Positions 34,699-46,290 of a stretch of 64,000 nt of DNA are shown here, piece after piece. The DNA is taken from contig JTDE01000746.1 of the NCBI GenBank assembly GCA_014338405.1, positions 51,081-115,080 of the forward strand. Direction: 5' to 3'. The notes under the pieces were generated by a model that did not search any database, was not told the DNA's origin, and saw nothing but the letters and a program-made list of their open reading frames with translations. The position numbers were made by a program, and so were the translations under genes. The first letter of the stretch is position 1. Every line of letters starts with the position of its first letter. Source of the DNA: Paragonimus skrjabini miyazakii. Taxonomy: Eukaryota; Platyhelminthes; Trematoda; Plagiorchiida; Troglotrematidae.

Positions 34699-35604
34699 AT
34701 GGGCGTACTTGGGAAAATCTTGGTCATCATCGCGTGTGCAATCGGCATCGTGTGTACTTTGGCAGCAATTATAACCTACCGTGATCGAATCAATAGTAAG
34801 CATTCCAGTAACAAGTGTCGATAAGCTGTATGATTCCATCCACTGTTATCATGATAGACTTCTGATGAATGCATAATTTTTCCTCACATTTCAGGCGACA
34901 ATAAAACTGGAAACGAAAAAGCAGCAATTGCATGCATGTTCATTGCGTTCTTCATATTTGCCGGAATTGCGATTCTGATATTCATTACTTTGTGCTGTTC
35001 ATGTAGTGACTTGGTTGTGGGTGTCGTCGCTGCAGTGGCCGGTGTAGCAGCTCGTAAGTTCCTGTTGCATGTGAAAAACTGAGTCTGTACATTCTACACG
35101 CCAAACATTTTCTCACGTGTCGTTTTCAATATGGGGATACATCAGTAAGTAGTAACAGTAAAAAAGTCAACGCATGTTATTGAATCACTTCTGCCAATCT
35201 TTTGAAACTAAGGGCTTATTGACACGGAGCCGTCCAGTTCCAGTAGACTGTAGGCAGTTTTGGGATGTTAAACGTTTTGCCGCAAAGACAATAAGCTAAA
35301 AGTTGACGTTAATCAATACGCAAAAAATATGTGTAATATTAACTGATCATTTAAGGAAATTCATGGAATGTTGGCAAAATTATTTATCCTTAGGAAATAC
35401 TCATTTGGTTCCCTTTTGAATAGAAAAATAAATTTATTCTTCGTCGTCTTTCTAGTTGTCTTTTCAATTGGATCATATGTGGCGTACAACAAACCGCTGA
35501 TTAATCTGCACCGAATACTTCCGTTGGTGAGTGAATGGCTATTCGGAGGAATTGTGAGCGGAGCAGGACTTCTGTTGGTTGCACTGACTTTGGCCGCCTC
35601 ATAA
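34699..35604 (+). CDS. Gene B: small four-helix membrane protein, 134 aa, three exons, paralogue of gene A
   Basis: Exons are 34699-34795 (97 nt), 34895-35053 (159 nt) and 35456-35604 (149 nt, TAA). Both introns (99 and 402 nt) are GT-AG and phase 1, with acceptors CACATTTCAG and CGTCTTTCTAG. The protein begins MGVLGKILVIIACAIG. Helices lie at about 6-26, 45-66, 72-96 and 113-133. The outside loop carries an N35-K-T sequon at the same place as gene A. CCSCSD (66-71), KPLI and SEWLFGGI are shared. An ATG at 35368 belongs to the second intron, not to a start. Bases 34931-35010 differ from gene A at only one site, although both introns and other exonic parts differ much more. Function unknown; both termini are probably cytosolic. 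Confidence 0.82.
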
Positions 35605-35710
35605 GCAATTATCTCAGTGGATTGTTAATAATCAGGCTTATATGTTGAGTCATACTAGAAATATCACCACACATTTCGTTGTTTTATATCTATTTCTTAT
35701 AGGAATTGCC

Positions 35711-35716
35711 AATAAA
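35711..35716 (+). promoter_or_regulatory. Possible polyadenylation signal of gene B (AATAAA)
   Basis: A canonical AATAAA lies 107 nt after the gene B stop codon, a normal 3' UTR distance. No transcript evidence is available. Confidence 0.45.
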
Positions 35717-37791
35717 CTGTCTACAATTTGTATGAGTTTTCTTCTGTTTTGTCTGTATTGGGTCCGAGATTTAGCAAAAAGATTAACTTTGCTCTATTGC
35801 CGTCAAGATTTGGTTCAACGCAATATGTTGCAACAAACGATAGCCATATTTTTACACGTCATGCGTTTTTGTACTCGGTAAATCTTCTTTTAGAGCTCCT
35901 AGTTTTGATGACTACCAAGAACTCTTAAAGAATGATGCAGTCGTATGCATAGACCACACATTATCTGGATGATAAAGGAGAGTCTGAAGGTTTTCCCGCA
36001 AGCAGCATGCGTAACCTGCCGAAATACGTTTAGTTCTGTCATTCACGCTGAGATGACTGAAATTGTAGACCAGTTGTAATCGACTAGGTCTAGTGCAATC
36101 GCAATGATAATCCACGGTCAAACGATAATGTGTTGTATACCTTCAGAAGACTTTAGAAATGTTGTACTACACTATATCAACTAATTATGTGAAATAAAAT
36201 GTTTTGTTTATATAGTTAATTTGTGGTTTAAATCGGTGGCGTAATTTTAGCGGTGGTGCTACATTCTTAGTGAACGCAATGTGTGTATGGGCCAGTAGAC
36301 TCTCTTTTAACAAAATGGTTCAGTGATGTTCTATACGTAACAAGATTTTATAAAATAACTGAACTGATTAAGTGGTTTGTTACCTTGTCCTGTCTGTCAC
36401 ATTCAGCGGAATCAGTCGGTAAATCTTTGCGTCTAAAAATTTTAATGGTTTGTTTTGAAAAAACCAGTTTACTTCAGAATTCTAAAAGAACCTCTGGTTA
36501 TTGCAGTATGAGTAGTACATGGTTAAACGGCAATATTGTCCGAAAGCACACTATTGGCTTCTGATTTCTGTATGGTCGAGATCTATCGGGTACACACAGG
36601 GACTGTGTGGTAATAACCGCGAAACTGAAGGTAAACTTCCGTTAACCACATGGTACTTACATTTAGACACATATACGGCCATTAAGATAGGCTACTAAAT
36701 TCATCAACAGAGATTACCGAATACGATGAAAATTTCTTAATAAATTTCTTCTTTTTTGAGAATGAATAGACTGACCTAACGAGATGGTAACGAAAACCTC
36801 TTGGCACATAAAAACACTCTCACAACTCTAGTTGCAAATCATTTGATGGGTAATAATACCCGGATGACAGTAACTTTAATCATTTTTCGAAAGTAGACTA
36901 TGGTCACACGAATTGTATTAACGTCCAAAGGCGTGATGTTTTTGTTAATTCCGGCTAGTTGAGTAAACATATCTTATTCGCCTCCGAGTGGTTGCAGCCT
37001 TGCTGTCTGCAAAGTGTTCTGGTACGATAAGAAAAACTTAAGGTACTATTACTACGTACCTCATCAAGCTGGTGTTACATCGCCATATCAGTGGGTGGAG
37101 GTTAGACTACATCACAATTAGACTGAGGGAAAACAACAGGACGACAACTGGAAACGTTGGATCAGTTCCGCATATTGAATGGAGTGATCGAACGGTTGTA
37201 ATTAGGGCAGAAATTAATCTCGCGCCCCCCCCCAATGATTTCAACTGTGTTACAACAACGATTACATGAAATCGTCCATAATATGATATACCGGACTGGA
37301 AAGTGAACAATGACCTCCAGAAACGAAGAGTACGCGGTTTATGTTGGCAAATTTATGGTTTTGGTATCTGAGCACCTGAATTTGATTGATAAAATTAAAC
37401 AACTGCTGTATATGTTAAAGACCATGCGGTTGTAAACTAATACAAAACAAATTCCCGCAGCCAACTTCAACAGAAAAATCAGCAACAGTTTATCAAACAA
37501 TGTACTCCTCGAGCATATTTCGCTGCATATGATCGGGCACATGCCGCAATCTACGGGTTAACATAACACCGTTCAATGGCCATTGTGAGGCCAAGCAACC
37601 AGTTCAACAGTCAAACATACATCAATGCACATCAATTACCAGGGCAATCTAATACTGGTGAACAAGTCTTTCTGTATGCAGAGGGATAGCTTCCGGTTGT
37701 TAATTGCCATCATCTGCGCGAATCGGAGAAGCTTTCGATTTTTGTTGCGTGACATATCCAAAGGGCCCTCCCAGGTTCAGTTGGGGTCGAC
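35717..37791. other. Non-coding stretch without a recognised gene
   Basis: A run of nine C residues occurs near 37225. Open frames at 36283-36564 and 37072-37310 have no recognised domain. Confidence 0.5.
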
Positions 37792-38133
37792 ATGTCAACA
37801 AGTGTTGAGCGATCGATGACTCCAGGTCCTGGTGACTTGCGTAATATGCAATCAGGCGGTTTTAGTCTGAACTCCCTCTACACTTATGGAACAAATCTGA
37901 GCAACACCGGGAAACGACGTTCTCTCGAAGTAGGGGTTTTATCAATAGATTCACAAGAGGGAACAACACGGAAAAGCAAGAACCAAAAGTCCAGTAATCC
38001 AAGCACACGAATTACACAAACGAGAACCAAAATACCACTGTTGCTTGATTCAGAATCAATCCGTGAGCGCTTGCTAATCTCCCTAGAATGTGGAAAATAT
38101 AAAGCACAGTCGAAACTGAACTTTGGACCATAA
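37792..38133 (+). CDS. Unrecognised ORF, 113 aa, protein-like composition
   Basis: ATG at 37792 starts MSTSVERSMTPGPGDLRNMQ, and the frame runs without interruption to KSKLNFGP-like residues and TAA at 38133. It is Ser/Thr-rich and basic, has no signal peptide or helix long enough to cross a membrane, and carries an RKSKNQKSSNPSTR stretch (about residues 62-75) that resembles a nuclear localisation or disordered region. No domain is recognised. It could be a terminal exon or retroelement gag-like coding DNA. A second frame, 38223-38465, follows 90 bases later with KTGLPTKADHNMEAIYDSD. The short text GAACTTTGGACCATAACGCAAG near the stop recurs loosely at about 38698. Confidence 0.3.
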   Translation: MSTSVERSMTPGPGDLRNMQSGGFSLNSLYTYGTNLSNTGKRRSLEVGVLSIDSQEGTTRKSKNQKSSNPSTRITQTRTKIPLLLDSESIRERLLISLECGKYKAQSKLNFGP

Positions 38134-38955
38134 CGCAAGATGACACCAACAAGACTGATCAACTGGAACTTTAGTCAAAAACAGTGTAGTGTATAACAAC
38201 GGAAGGATATTATGCTCATAATATGCTCATAATATTACCCATGTTTGACAAGACCGGCTTGCCAACTAAAGCGGATCACAACATGGAAGCAATATATGAT
38301 TCTGATCGACTGAGAAATAATCCATCTATTCTAACTTACTTGGACAGAAGTATTCGCATTGGTTTAACAGTTTGTGATAACATAATTTGTATATCATTTC
38401 AGAATGGAGATTACAACTGCGATCTTTCAACAATTAGTACTTCAACCTTCTCACAGATTAGTTGAACACGCTTCAAAAGCCACTCAGCAGATTCAGGTTT
38501 TTTCTACTATCAGAATACTGGCTCTAGCTGTCAAGAAGCTAGCCGTCCCTGTGTCAAGTCACAATAAATCTACGAGTCTATAAGTGGTCGGTTGACCACT
38601 TGGGTAACAGAACAGAGACACAGCTCTACCAATTTGTCAACAAACACGGCTCGGTGTGCGTCAGAAACTGACTTGAAGGTAACTGTATGACTCAATCGAA
38701 CTTTGATCCAATACGAAGTTAAAAATGGTCAGCATATTCGGTAGCTCAGCAGTCAATAATCTGTTGACCTTAAATCATTGTAAATAAAGCGTTCCGTATT
38801 CGTTACGTAAAGTACACTACTGGGTGCCACGGGTTTCACAGGCAAAATATAGTATCCCTCCTCTGTTTACACCAAGATTTCTACTCAATTTGTTTCAGTT
38901 AGCTTTCTAGTCTCTGCTACGTTTTTGTTGTGGGGCAAAGCTTTAGCACAACACT
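38134..38955. other. Downstream of the 113-aa ORF, no clear gene
   Basis: Contains the 80-codon frame 38223-38465 (plus) and a near-duplicate ATTATGCTCATAATATGCTC at about 38210. No domain or repeat family recognised. Confidence 0.35.
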
Positions 38956-39282
38956 NNNNNNNNNNNNNNNNNNNNNNNNNNNNNNNNNNNNNNNNNNNNN
39001 NNNNNNNNNNNNNNNNNNNNNNNNNNNNNNNNNNNNNNNNNNNNNNNNNNNNNNNNNNNNNNNNNNNNNNNNNNNNNNNNNNNNNNNNNNNNNNNNNNNN
39101 NNNNNNNNNNNNNNNNNNNNNNNNNNNNNNNNNNNNNNNNNNNNNNNNNNNNNNNNNNNNNNNNNNNNNNNNNNNNNNNNNNNNNNNNNNNNNNNNNNNN
39201 NNNNNNNNNNNNNNNNNNNNNNNNNNNNNNNNNNNNNNNNNNNNNNNNNNNNNNNNNNNNNNNNNNNNNNNNNNNNNNNNNN
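38956..39282. other. Assembly gap (327 N)
   Basis: Run of undetermined bases that cuts off the 3' tail of the SINE copy starting at 39283. Frames translated through it are artefacts. Confidence 1.
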
Positions 39283-39560
39283 GTTTTGCGCTCATTAGAG
39301 CTCGTTAGTAGTGCATATCCTTGCCAGTGCCGGGACTAGAACTCTGGTCACGCATTCATGAGGCAACCGTGTTCACCACTGTGCCACTGACCTCACATTA
39401 CGCAAGACCGAATTATTATATATGAACGCTCAACCATTTTCGATTGTGAGTAATGGTCAGGTTGCCCGATCGCTTCGAGGAGAGACACAATAACCCGCGG
39501 TTAGGACTTCCTTGACAGGTCTAAATCTCCGATCTCATTAAACCTGCTAGATGATATCTT
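39283..39560 (-). repeat. tRNA-derived SINE-like repeat, copy 3 (best-preserved head)
   Basis: On the minus strand the head reads TGGCACAGTGGTGAACACGG, a good pol III A box. About 32 bases after the A box comes GTTCTAGTCCCGG, a near-match to a B box. This spacing is as in tRNA genes. Flanking shared blocks are GAGCTCGTTAGTAGTGC, GAGGCAACCGTG and GTGAGTAATGGTCAGGTTGC. The part at 39440-39545 recurs inverted at 54180-54345. The left end is lost in the gap. Confidence 0.7.
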
Positions 39561-39591
39561 TGGATAATTTTGCAATCTGTGATAACCCGTA

Positions 39592-40229
39592 TCAGTTCAA
39601 ACGAACTATTGGTTTTGACTCCTGGTTATCAAAGAAAAGTAGGATTGGATTTGCGCAGAAGGCAAACAGAATGGGAAATGAGAAGAAGCGCGTAGCAAAC
39701 AAGGTTGTTTTCAGAATGGGAAATAACGAAAGAAGAGCGAGACGGGAAGTATGCAAACAAATGCTTTTATTCAGATCTGAAGCAACATGAGAAAGTACAT
39801 CTGGAGAGACCGGAATAAAGAGGATGTGTTGTGTCGGATACTTTATTGCCAAAAAGTTTCCGTAGATCGTAAAACTATGGGGAACAATGATAGCATCGGA
39901 ACAACTGTTGAGAATACAACCACAAATAGATGAATTTTCCAAAAATCTGGCAAATTATTTAATACCTTTTGACAAGGAATCAGGAAAAACAACTGGTGAA
40001 CAACACATACAGTGGAATACATTCTAGCATTCATACATCTACTGACTGAGTGATGCGGAATGGAAAGAGATGTTACTTTATTGGAAACATCAGTAACATG
40101 ATGTGACCAAATAATGTCCCAGATATTTACCATACACAATTCTAAGGAGGGGTTCATTACATACACGAAAGAAAGTTCGTGTAGTGGAAAGTTCTGAAAA
40201 TTTTTTCTCTTCATAAGCGCAAACAACAT
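39592..40229 (-). CDS. Two overlapping unrecognised frames, possible broken coding sequence
   Basis: Frame 40229-39843 (128 codons) includes FPLHELSFVYVMNPSLELC and VNIWDIIWSHHVTDVSNKV. It overlaps frame 39942-39592 (116 codons) in another phase, so a frameshift or an intron near 39850-39940 could join them. An acceptor-like TATTCTCAACAG lies at about 39905. The plus strand of the same region holds a short internal duplication (AGAATGGGAAATGAGAAG and AGAATGGGAAATAACGAAAG). No domain recognised, and chance cannot be excluded. Confidence 0.15.
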
Positions 40230-43200
40230 TTCAACACATGTGAATGTATTAAATGTCAGACTACGAGTCTTTCATCAACATAACAATTCGGATAAACTGC
40301 CCAATAGGGCGATCAACTGACATCGAGTAGATTGCTGGTGTCTGGCAAATCACTTCCATTTCGTTTCCGAATATAAAAAGAACGTACATTCTGGCGTATA
40401 ATAACAAATTTATGTTCCGTGTCAATTCCAGCATTTTGCTTTCGTTCATCGACTTTGTTAGCTGATTCTTTGATTAGCAAATCGCACGATGACAACAAAT
40501 GCCCTATAGATTCTCTGTTGAGTTCAGATAAAACTACAAAGATAACCAGGTTAGTTGCTGATTAACCACTGTCACCTTTTGAACAGTGTCTGGTCTGTTG
40601 TCTTGTTGAAACAACGTGCTTTTTAGCACTGTTATTTCAAAGTTAAAAGCGGTCGACAAGAAATTGTCTGAGTAAGTTACACAGCATTCCGTTCTCTCTA
40701 TAACAGTAACAAGTTCACCTTCGTGCAGCAAACAAAAATTTCCTCAAATACTACATTGCCAGCTTTACATGAAATTGTATCGCAGCCGTCAAGCGCTTTA
40801 CGTAAATTCTTGAAATAAGCGTCCCAAACGCAGATAAAATCACTTTTTTATGTCCATTAGTATTTTTCTTTGTCTGAAGTATCCGTTGTTAATTGTGGTA
40901 TCTATTTTTCGACAATGACCGTCCAAAACTCCGATAAGTGTTTACCAACCGACTCAGTGATTCTGAGACTTGTATCTCATAAAACCTCCGTCTGAACATG
41001 TGTGCGCAACTATTTATTGAAGATATATTTTCCGCTTGAAGCGCATAACTTCGATTTCTTCTGGTTTAGTTGTTACCACAACAGTTTACCTAAGAATAAC
41101 GTTGTTTCTATCTTTCCAGGTGTAGTCAGGGTTCTCTATTGTTGAGATTCGCTGCATCCGGTGCAGAACTTCTACATCACTCAAAATCTGTCATTCTACT
41201 TTTTTCTACTTTCGCAAAAGTATCAAATTAACTGTAATTTGTCGGTAGTTGAGAACAAATTGTGTTGTGGGTGCTACACGCTGTGTTATCGTTACCCCAT
41301 TGGTCAACGCAAACGACCGCTTTAACATCAACACAACGTGACAATTAAATTGTGCTCTTTTAACGAATGGATTGAAAAAAAACACAATGTTACGAACAAG
41401 GTGAAACATTGAACATTATAAATAATTTATAACGTTGTTTTCTCCTTAATCTACTTATTAAAAAACCATGGTAACCCTAACGTCCAAACTAGTTGATTTC
41501 TTCTGTACTAAAGTTGTTACGTGTATCCTATAATTTAATTATCAAATCAAGCAGTTTATTGTTGTACAGTGGTAGAGTAAACTGCCCTGTGACAGAAACA
41601 TAACCTCATAAAATTTGTTACGTTTAGTTTGTACAAAACTGGAAACATTTATTTTGACTGGCAGATAGCCAGTTGAAGCGGAATTATCGTAAGCTTCTCA
41701 TGTGAAACATAATCTTATGCATTCATCAATTCTTCAGGTTTTTCATATACCCTGCATGTGCTGTCAAACTGCTTGAGGATTCATAGCAACTTACTGAGTT
41801 GTTACCACGTCTCTTCAAATTCACTCTAAAAATCAGTGATACAAATTAACACCTGTAGTGATTCATTTCCTATACGAAAGGCTACACGTTGAAAAAAAGA
41901 AAATGCTAGCATTCATGGAAGCTCCAAGGTTGTCTTTTTATCAGACATTTCTGGTAATCAGTTTCAGGCCTTTTTATTCAATCTTGATTTAATTTATTTC
42001 AAACTGCTGTTAAGTAACGTTTGCGCGGAAATGCCAATAAAGCTTCTCCCATTGTTGGAACAGAAGCAAATGCAACTTTACTATGTTTCCTTAAAGGTTC
42101 GTCACACAAGACTCCTATTCCCCATATTGATTTTCCGAATGGCCAATCCCCTGCTTATACCCAGTTACCTAAAAATATCGTCTAGCAATAGTGCGTATTA
42201 ACCATCAAGATAAATATCGAGAATAATCGCTGTGAAAACACAAAAATCACTTAAGTAGACAACATGAGTTGCATATAGAACCAGTTCAGTAACAGTAATT
42301 TGATGTTATTAATGGTTTAACTGGATAAGCGTAAAGACTTAAACATATGGTCGCCAACATCCGAGATTGAAAAGCCTACTTTATGCAATTTATTTTGAAA
42401 ATAGTGGTGGTCGTGTTGTCCAATGGATTTCATTTGCAAATCTGTAGACAGATAAATACCGTTTACTTTTTCATACAAGTCACAATGGATATCCACATAA
42501 ATACAGCTAGCAGGGTCTATCGTCTAGACTATCATCCTGGCAATAATCGCTCAGCGAAAAAGGCATACCGTCACCACTAGTTTTACTAAGATATACCTTA
42601 TTAGCATCTCCGTAAACACCATGTTTCGTACCAACCAAACGACTGTTGTCGGAAGGGTGAAGTACGCATAAACTAACTAAACATGGCCTTAAATACAGTG
42701 CATGATTGCCCTATACCGTTTTGGTGCCTTCATGATGATGCGCCGACCCAAAGTTTGCTAGACCTGTAGTTGCAAGTTACCTCAGCAACCTGGCATGCGT
42801 CAACATCCGGTCAAATTCGCGGTTGCCTGACATTTTGTCAGTGTCTCTGATGCCAAATAACTGTCATGTGACTGAACCCTTCTTCTTTTCACATATGTGT
42901 AGTACGCCATATGTCAACAAGCTGTGTAATAGCCGACTTTGATGAGGGACGAACACAGAGATCGTGCGCAACTTCACTGTTGCACGACAGCCAAAGAAAG
43001 ATGCATCTCTTCAAGAGGCATTACTGTAAGTTAAGGGATAGTGATTATGGTCTCAATTGAAAAACACCAGTCATCAAGATGTCGCGACTGGCCATACAAT
43101 TGGTCAGTGCAGCTCGTAAGCTATGGACCGATTATCAGCGCTTTCTCTCACTCCGTGAGTGAGTTGTCTGTTGCAAAAGACCGACGGTTGGCCGTCCGAT

Positions 43201-44779
43201 CGATATATCGTTGGACTCACTGTGTGGCAAAGCGCAACTTCGGAAGTGTGTGCTTTATCCAATATTAACGTGGAACATCCTTCGCATGCATGACCTTACA
43301 AGTAAACCATTGCTGGGCCACTTTTGAAATTATCGTAGTGATGACATTGTCTGCGATCAGGCAACCGAATGATGTGAGCAACTGCGACGATTTCGCAGTA
43401 ACAATTGGCGGCCATCTTCACGATCAGTAACACTTTGTATCAGAAAGTAACATATATACAAATATACAACCTAACGTAACTCCATGATGGCACGTGCACT
43501 TGCGTAATCAAGGGATTCGAATTAGCAAATCAGCCTTCCATGGATTACCACAAAACACACAGGTTGAATTCGAACAGTATACGGAAGTGTAATAAGTTCA
43601 TTTCATGTATTCTCTTGTAATAAGAAAAATGTAACGAAAATATTCAATCGCTTATTCGCAACTGCGCATTCGACGCGGTGAACCATATGAGACCGTACAA
43701 CTGGCAAAATTGATTATAACCAAAATTATTGTCAAAATGCACACCGATTGAACACAACTGCAACTCATCAGGCAGCCAACTTCATAGAAGTATTTCACCT
43801 AATGTGTTGAGGTATACGTCTGTCTCAGCTCACTTTTTGTACAAATGTTCTAGTAGCTGTGGGGTGGAAAACACAAGGAGAATAAACTTAAAGTTAGACG
43901 TTCGTATCAAAGAGTATGTCAAAATGGTTGAAGATACAAATATAAACCACAGGAAAGCGCGTAGAGCCGAACAGACTGCACTAAGCGCTGTCAATAACGA
44001 GGCAACTTATCCGTGAAGGACGTATAATAAAATCATTTTAACTCACCCTTTGGATTTTTAAAGCAACAGGAAACGCACTCTCCAGTTTATCGAAGCTTTG
44101 GCTATAAAAAAAATGTCACACCCCCATATGAATATAAATTGTTTCCGTTGATTCTACAGCTATCACAGCAGTCATTATTTCTATGAATTTTACTTTCGTA
44201 TATGTTTGTGTAATCCCGTAAGTTAAGGTTCCGGCTTCTTAGAAATTCGTTTCCATCTTCCAAATTTGTTATTCACCATATGTGTTTACAACCTAAGAAA
44301 TTCAACAAATCACCTAACAAGATCAAGCGGAGCATTAACAGACATCACAGTGCTTTCAATTTCACGTTGAATTTATCTCAACGCGTGGTTCATCGCAATA
44401 TGAACATCGAAAATATCCACGGTACCATAACGCGCACAATTTGTGCAGTATTTATCCACCAGGTTTTATTAGTCAACGTGAGAGGATGCAATATTCAGTC
44501 GTTAATCGAAAAACACCTATACTTTGAGGACGTACCTAAACTGTCTCCACTTAGCAAACTCTCGTCGTATAAAAAGCGATCAACAGTAATCGATGGGTAA
44601 CGACCGTGCTGACTACAGTGAAACTCCATGATCACAGTTCAAAAAATAACAACCAGGCGCACACAAAATCTTGACAGTATCAAACACAGTCTAGTTATAT
44701 CGGTATCCGTATGGCCCTTGAGAAACTCGCTCCCGTTTCATAATTCGAAATACTGTATAGTAACTACCCGCAATTCACA
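40230..44779. other. Long stretch without a recognised gene
   Basis: No transposon or RNA motif found. The frames 43729-44016 and 44280-44600 (plus) are mildly protein-like (for example RIKEYVKMVEDTNINHRKAR) but have no domain, ATG context or splice sites that decide the matter. Confidence 0.45.
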
Positions 44780-45383
44780 CATCGCATCAAGTAGTATCTG
44801 AGTTACCTTCGATAAACCGACCCTCGTGACTCATCCGGTACACTCTTCCCTAGTCAAGCGCATGCTTTTCCAGATGTGGTCATTTCTTCCAGCAACCTTG
44901 TGTCCTAATAAAATCTGAGAAATTCTGAGCCAGTTCTACCCACTTGGAAAAATAACTGGGATAGCTGGACGCAAAGATGTATTTGAGCACCTCGACAGCG
45001 AACCACGGTCCGTCGATGAATGCTTCTGGTAATCAGCCGGGAAATTCTGTCTCTGTCTACAAATGGTCAATCAAATACCGCTAGTGGACAACTGTTAAAA
45101 CGAAGCTCAGATAGAAACCCAGATAATTTTGTCTCTATTGGGACATCGGTCACTATCAGTAATACCTGAACTGATCCCAGGCCCGTATACTATACTGCGT
45201 TCAGACTTAATTGGTCGTCAGGTTAACACGTTCTATCTTGAGACGAATCCAATCAACCAACTTTCAGTAGCTCTTAGTGAATTACGCAAGGAGCTGCAGT
45301 TTGCAGATAGGACTTCAGGCATACTCACCGTACCAGATACAAAGTTAGGAACTCTACGTTTTGGACATCTACATACCTAGTAC
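44780..45383 (+). pseudogene. Coding-like relic of unknown origin
   Basis: One frame from about 44820 reads LVTHPVHSSLVKRMLFQMWS, has a stop, then reads EILSQFYPLGKITGIAGRKD and VFEHLDSEPRSVDECF. Another frame, 45129-45380, reads IPGPYTILRSDLIGRQVN, NPINQLSVALSELRKELQ and VPDTKLGTLRFGHLHT. The residue pattern is protein-like over about 550 bases but broken by stops and a shift. It may be a dead retroelement or a decayed host exon. It lies next to a PLE-B remnant, though none of the PLE motifs appear in it. No family recognised. Confidence 0.25.
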
Positions 45384-45589
45384 TTTGCGCCTAAGTTGCT
45401 GAGGCAGATATGGCTATTGTCCTCTTCAAAATGCTAGTGGTTATAATTCCTTCGAGCACTTGCTTAAAACTCCCGATGATTACTGTTCACAACGTTAATG
45501 ACGGACCGGCTAGCTGACAACGAATGGATGTCTTAACATCTTAGTGAACCACTTAAAGCACTGAGCTAATTTTATCTGGTTAGTCAAGA

Positions 45590-46290
45590 CAGAAAGAAGA
45601 CATACATTACAAGATACAAACAATAACTTTATTATTTTTGGTCGATTACATAAAAAATTCAGTCAAACAAGTTTAGCACATGACGACAAAATAATGAAAC
45701 GAACGAACGTCTCATAAATACATATCATGATGGGATAAAGTTTTTCGGTACCATGGCCACAACGTTGGTAGCGTCAGCACGTTCTACCAACAATGAGCCG
45801 ACATGTGACGTTTGGTTAACAGCATTTCGGAGGACGATTGCCTGACAGGACTGTGGACGAGGTGGCTGGTTCAAACATATGATCTGTTATGATCAAATGT
45901 TTCAAATCGAATACGCCAGATTTCTGTCCAAGTGTTTGCATCCTGAACAGCGTTGAGTTACCGCATGTATTAGCCAGTGGGGAATGCGCCCCGTATTTCA
46001 CTATCGCAAATTTTGTTCCGTTCTGTCAAAGTATTTGTCAGTGCAACTGCAGGTGAACTGGCAGATGACACGTGACCTTCGTTTGTTTCAGTTTTTCTGC
46101 CTAAGTGACCTGAACCTAGATAACTGAATGACTTTTGTAAGTGAGTAGTGAGACTAAACGAAATTCTTCCATCCTGCAATGTTTTCATGCTGTCTTGCTG
46201 AACAGAGAACGACGTCGATGGGTCAACCACGTGACCTGTACACAACAGGTGTTTAGCAATAGGACGCAAGTGAAAATATGTTTTACCCAA
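45590..46290 (-). mobile_element. Penelope-like element (lineage B), two partial 3' ends in tandem
   Basis: On the minus strand, 46275-46190 reads RPIAKHLLCTGHVVDPSTSF, the C-terminal part of a PLE nuclease region. About 120 bases further, 46070-45985 matches the GIY-YIG block seen at 75-165 (FTCSCT..YFDRTE-like with frame breaks). Then 45925-45850 reads LKHLIITDHMFEPATSSTV, a second C-terminal block. The tail at 45750-45590 matches 415-540 (CGTTCGTTTCATTATTTTGTCG and following). The C-terminal block thus occurs both before and after the GIY-YIG block, as expected from two tandem or overlapping insertions. The ribozyme core of this tail is destroyed: CTGATGAG is replaced by CAAAAATA near 45635. 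Confidence 0.75.

Noticed and set aside
35368..35455. ATG at 35368 as the start of a 78-aa protein
   Set aside because: Lies in the second intron of gene B. Homology with gene A begins exactly after the acceptor at 35455.
38885..39308. Frames of 122-136 codons through the N run
   Set aside because: Made of undetermined bases and therefore artefacts.
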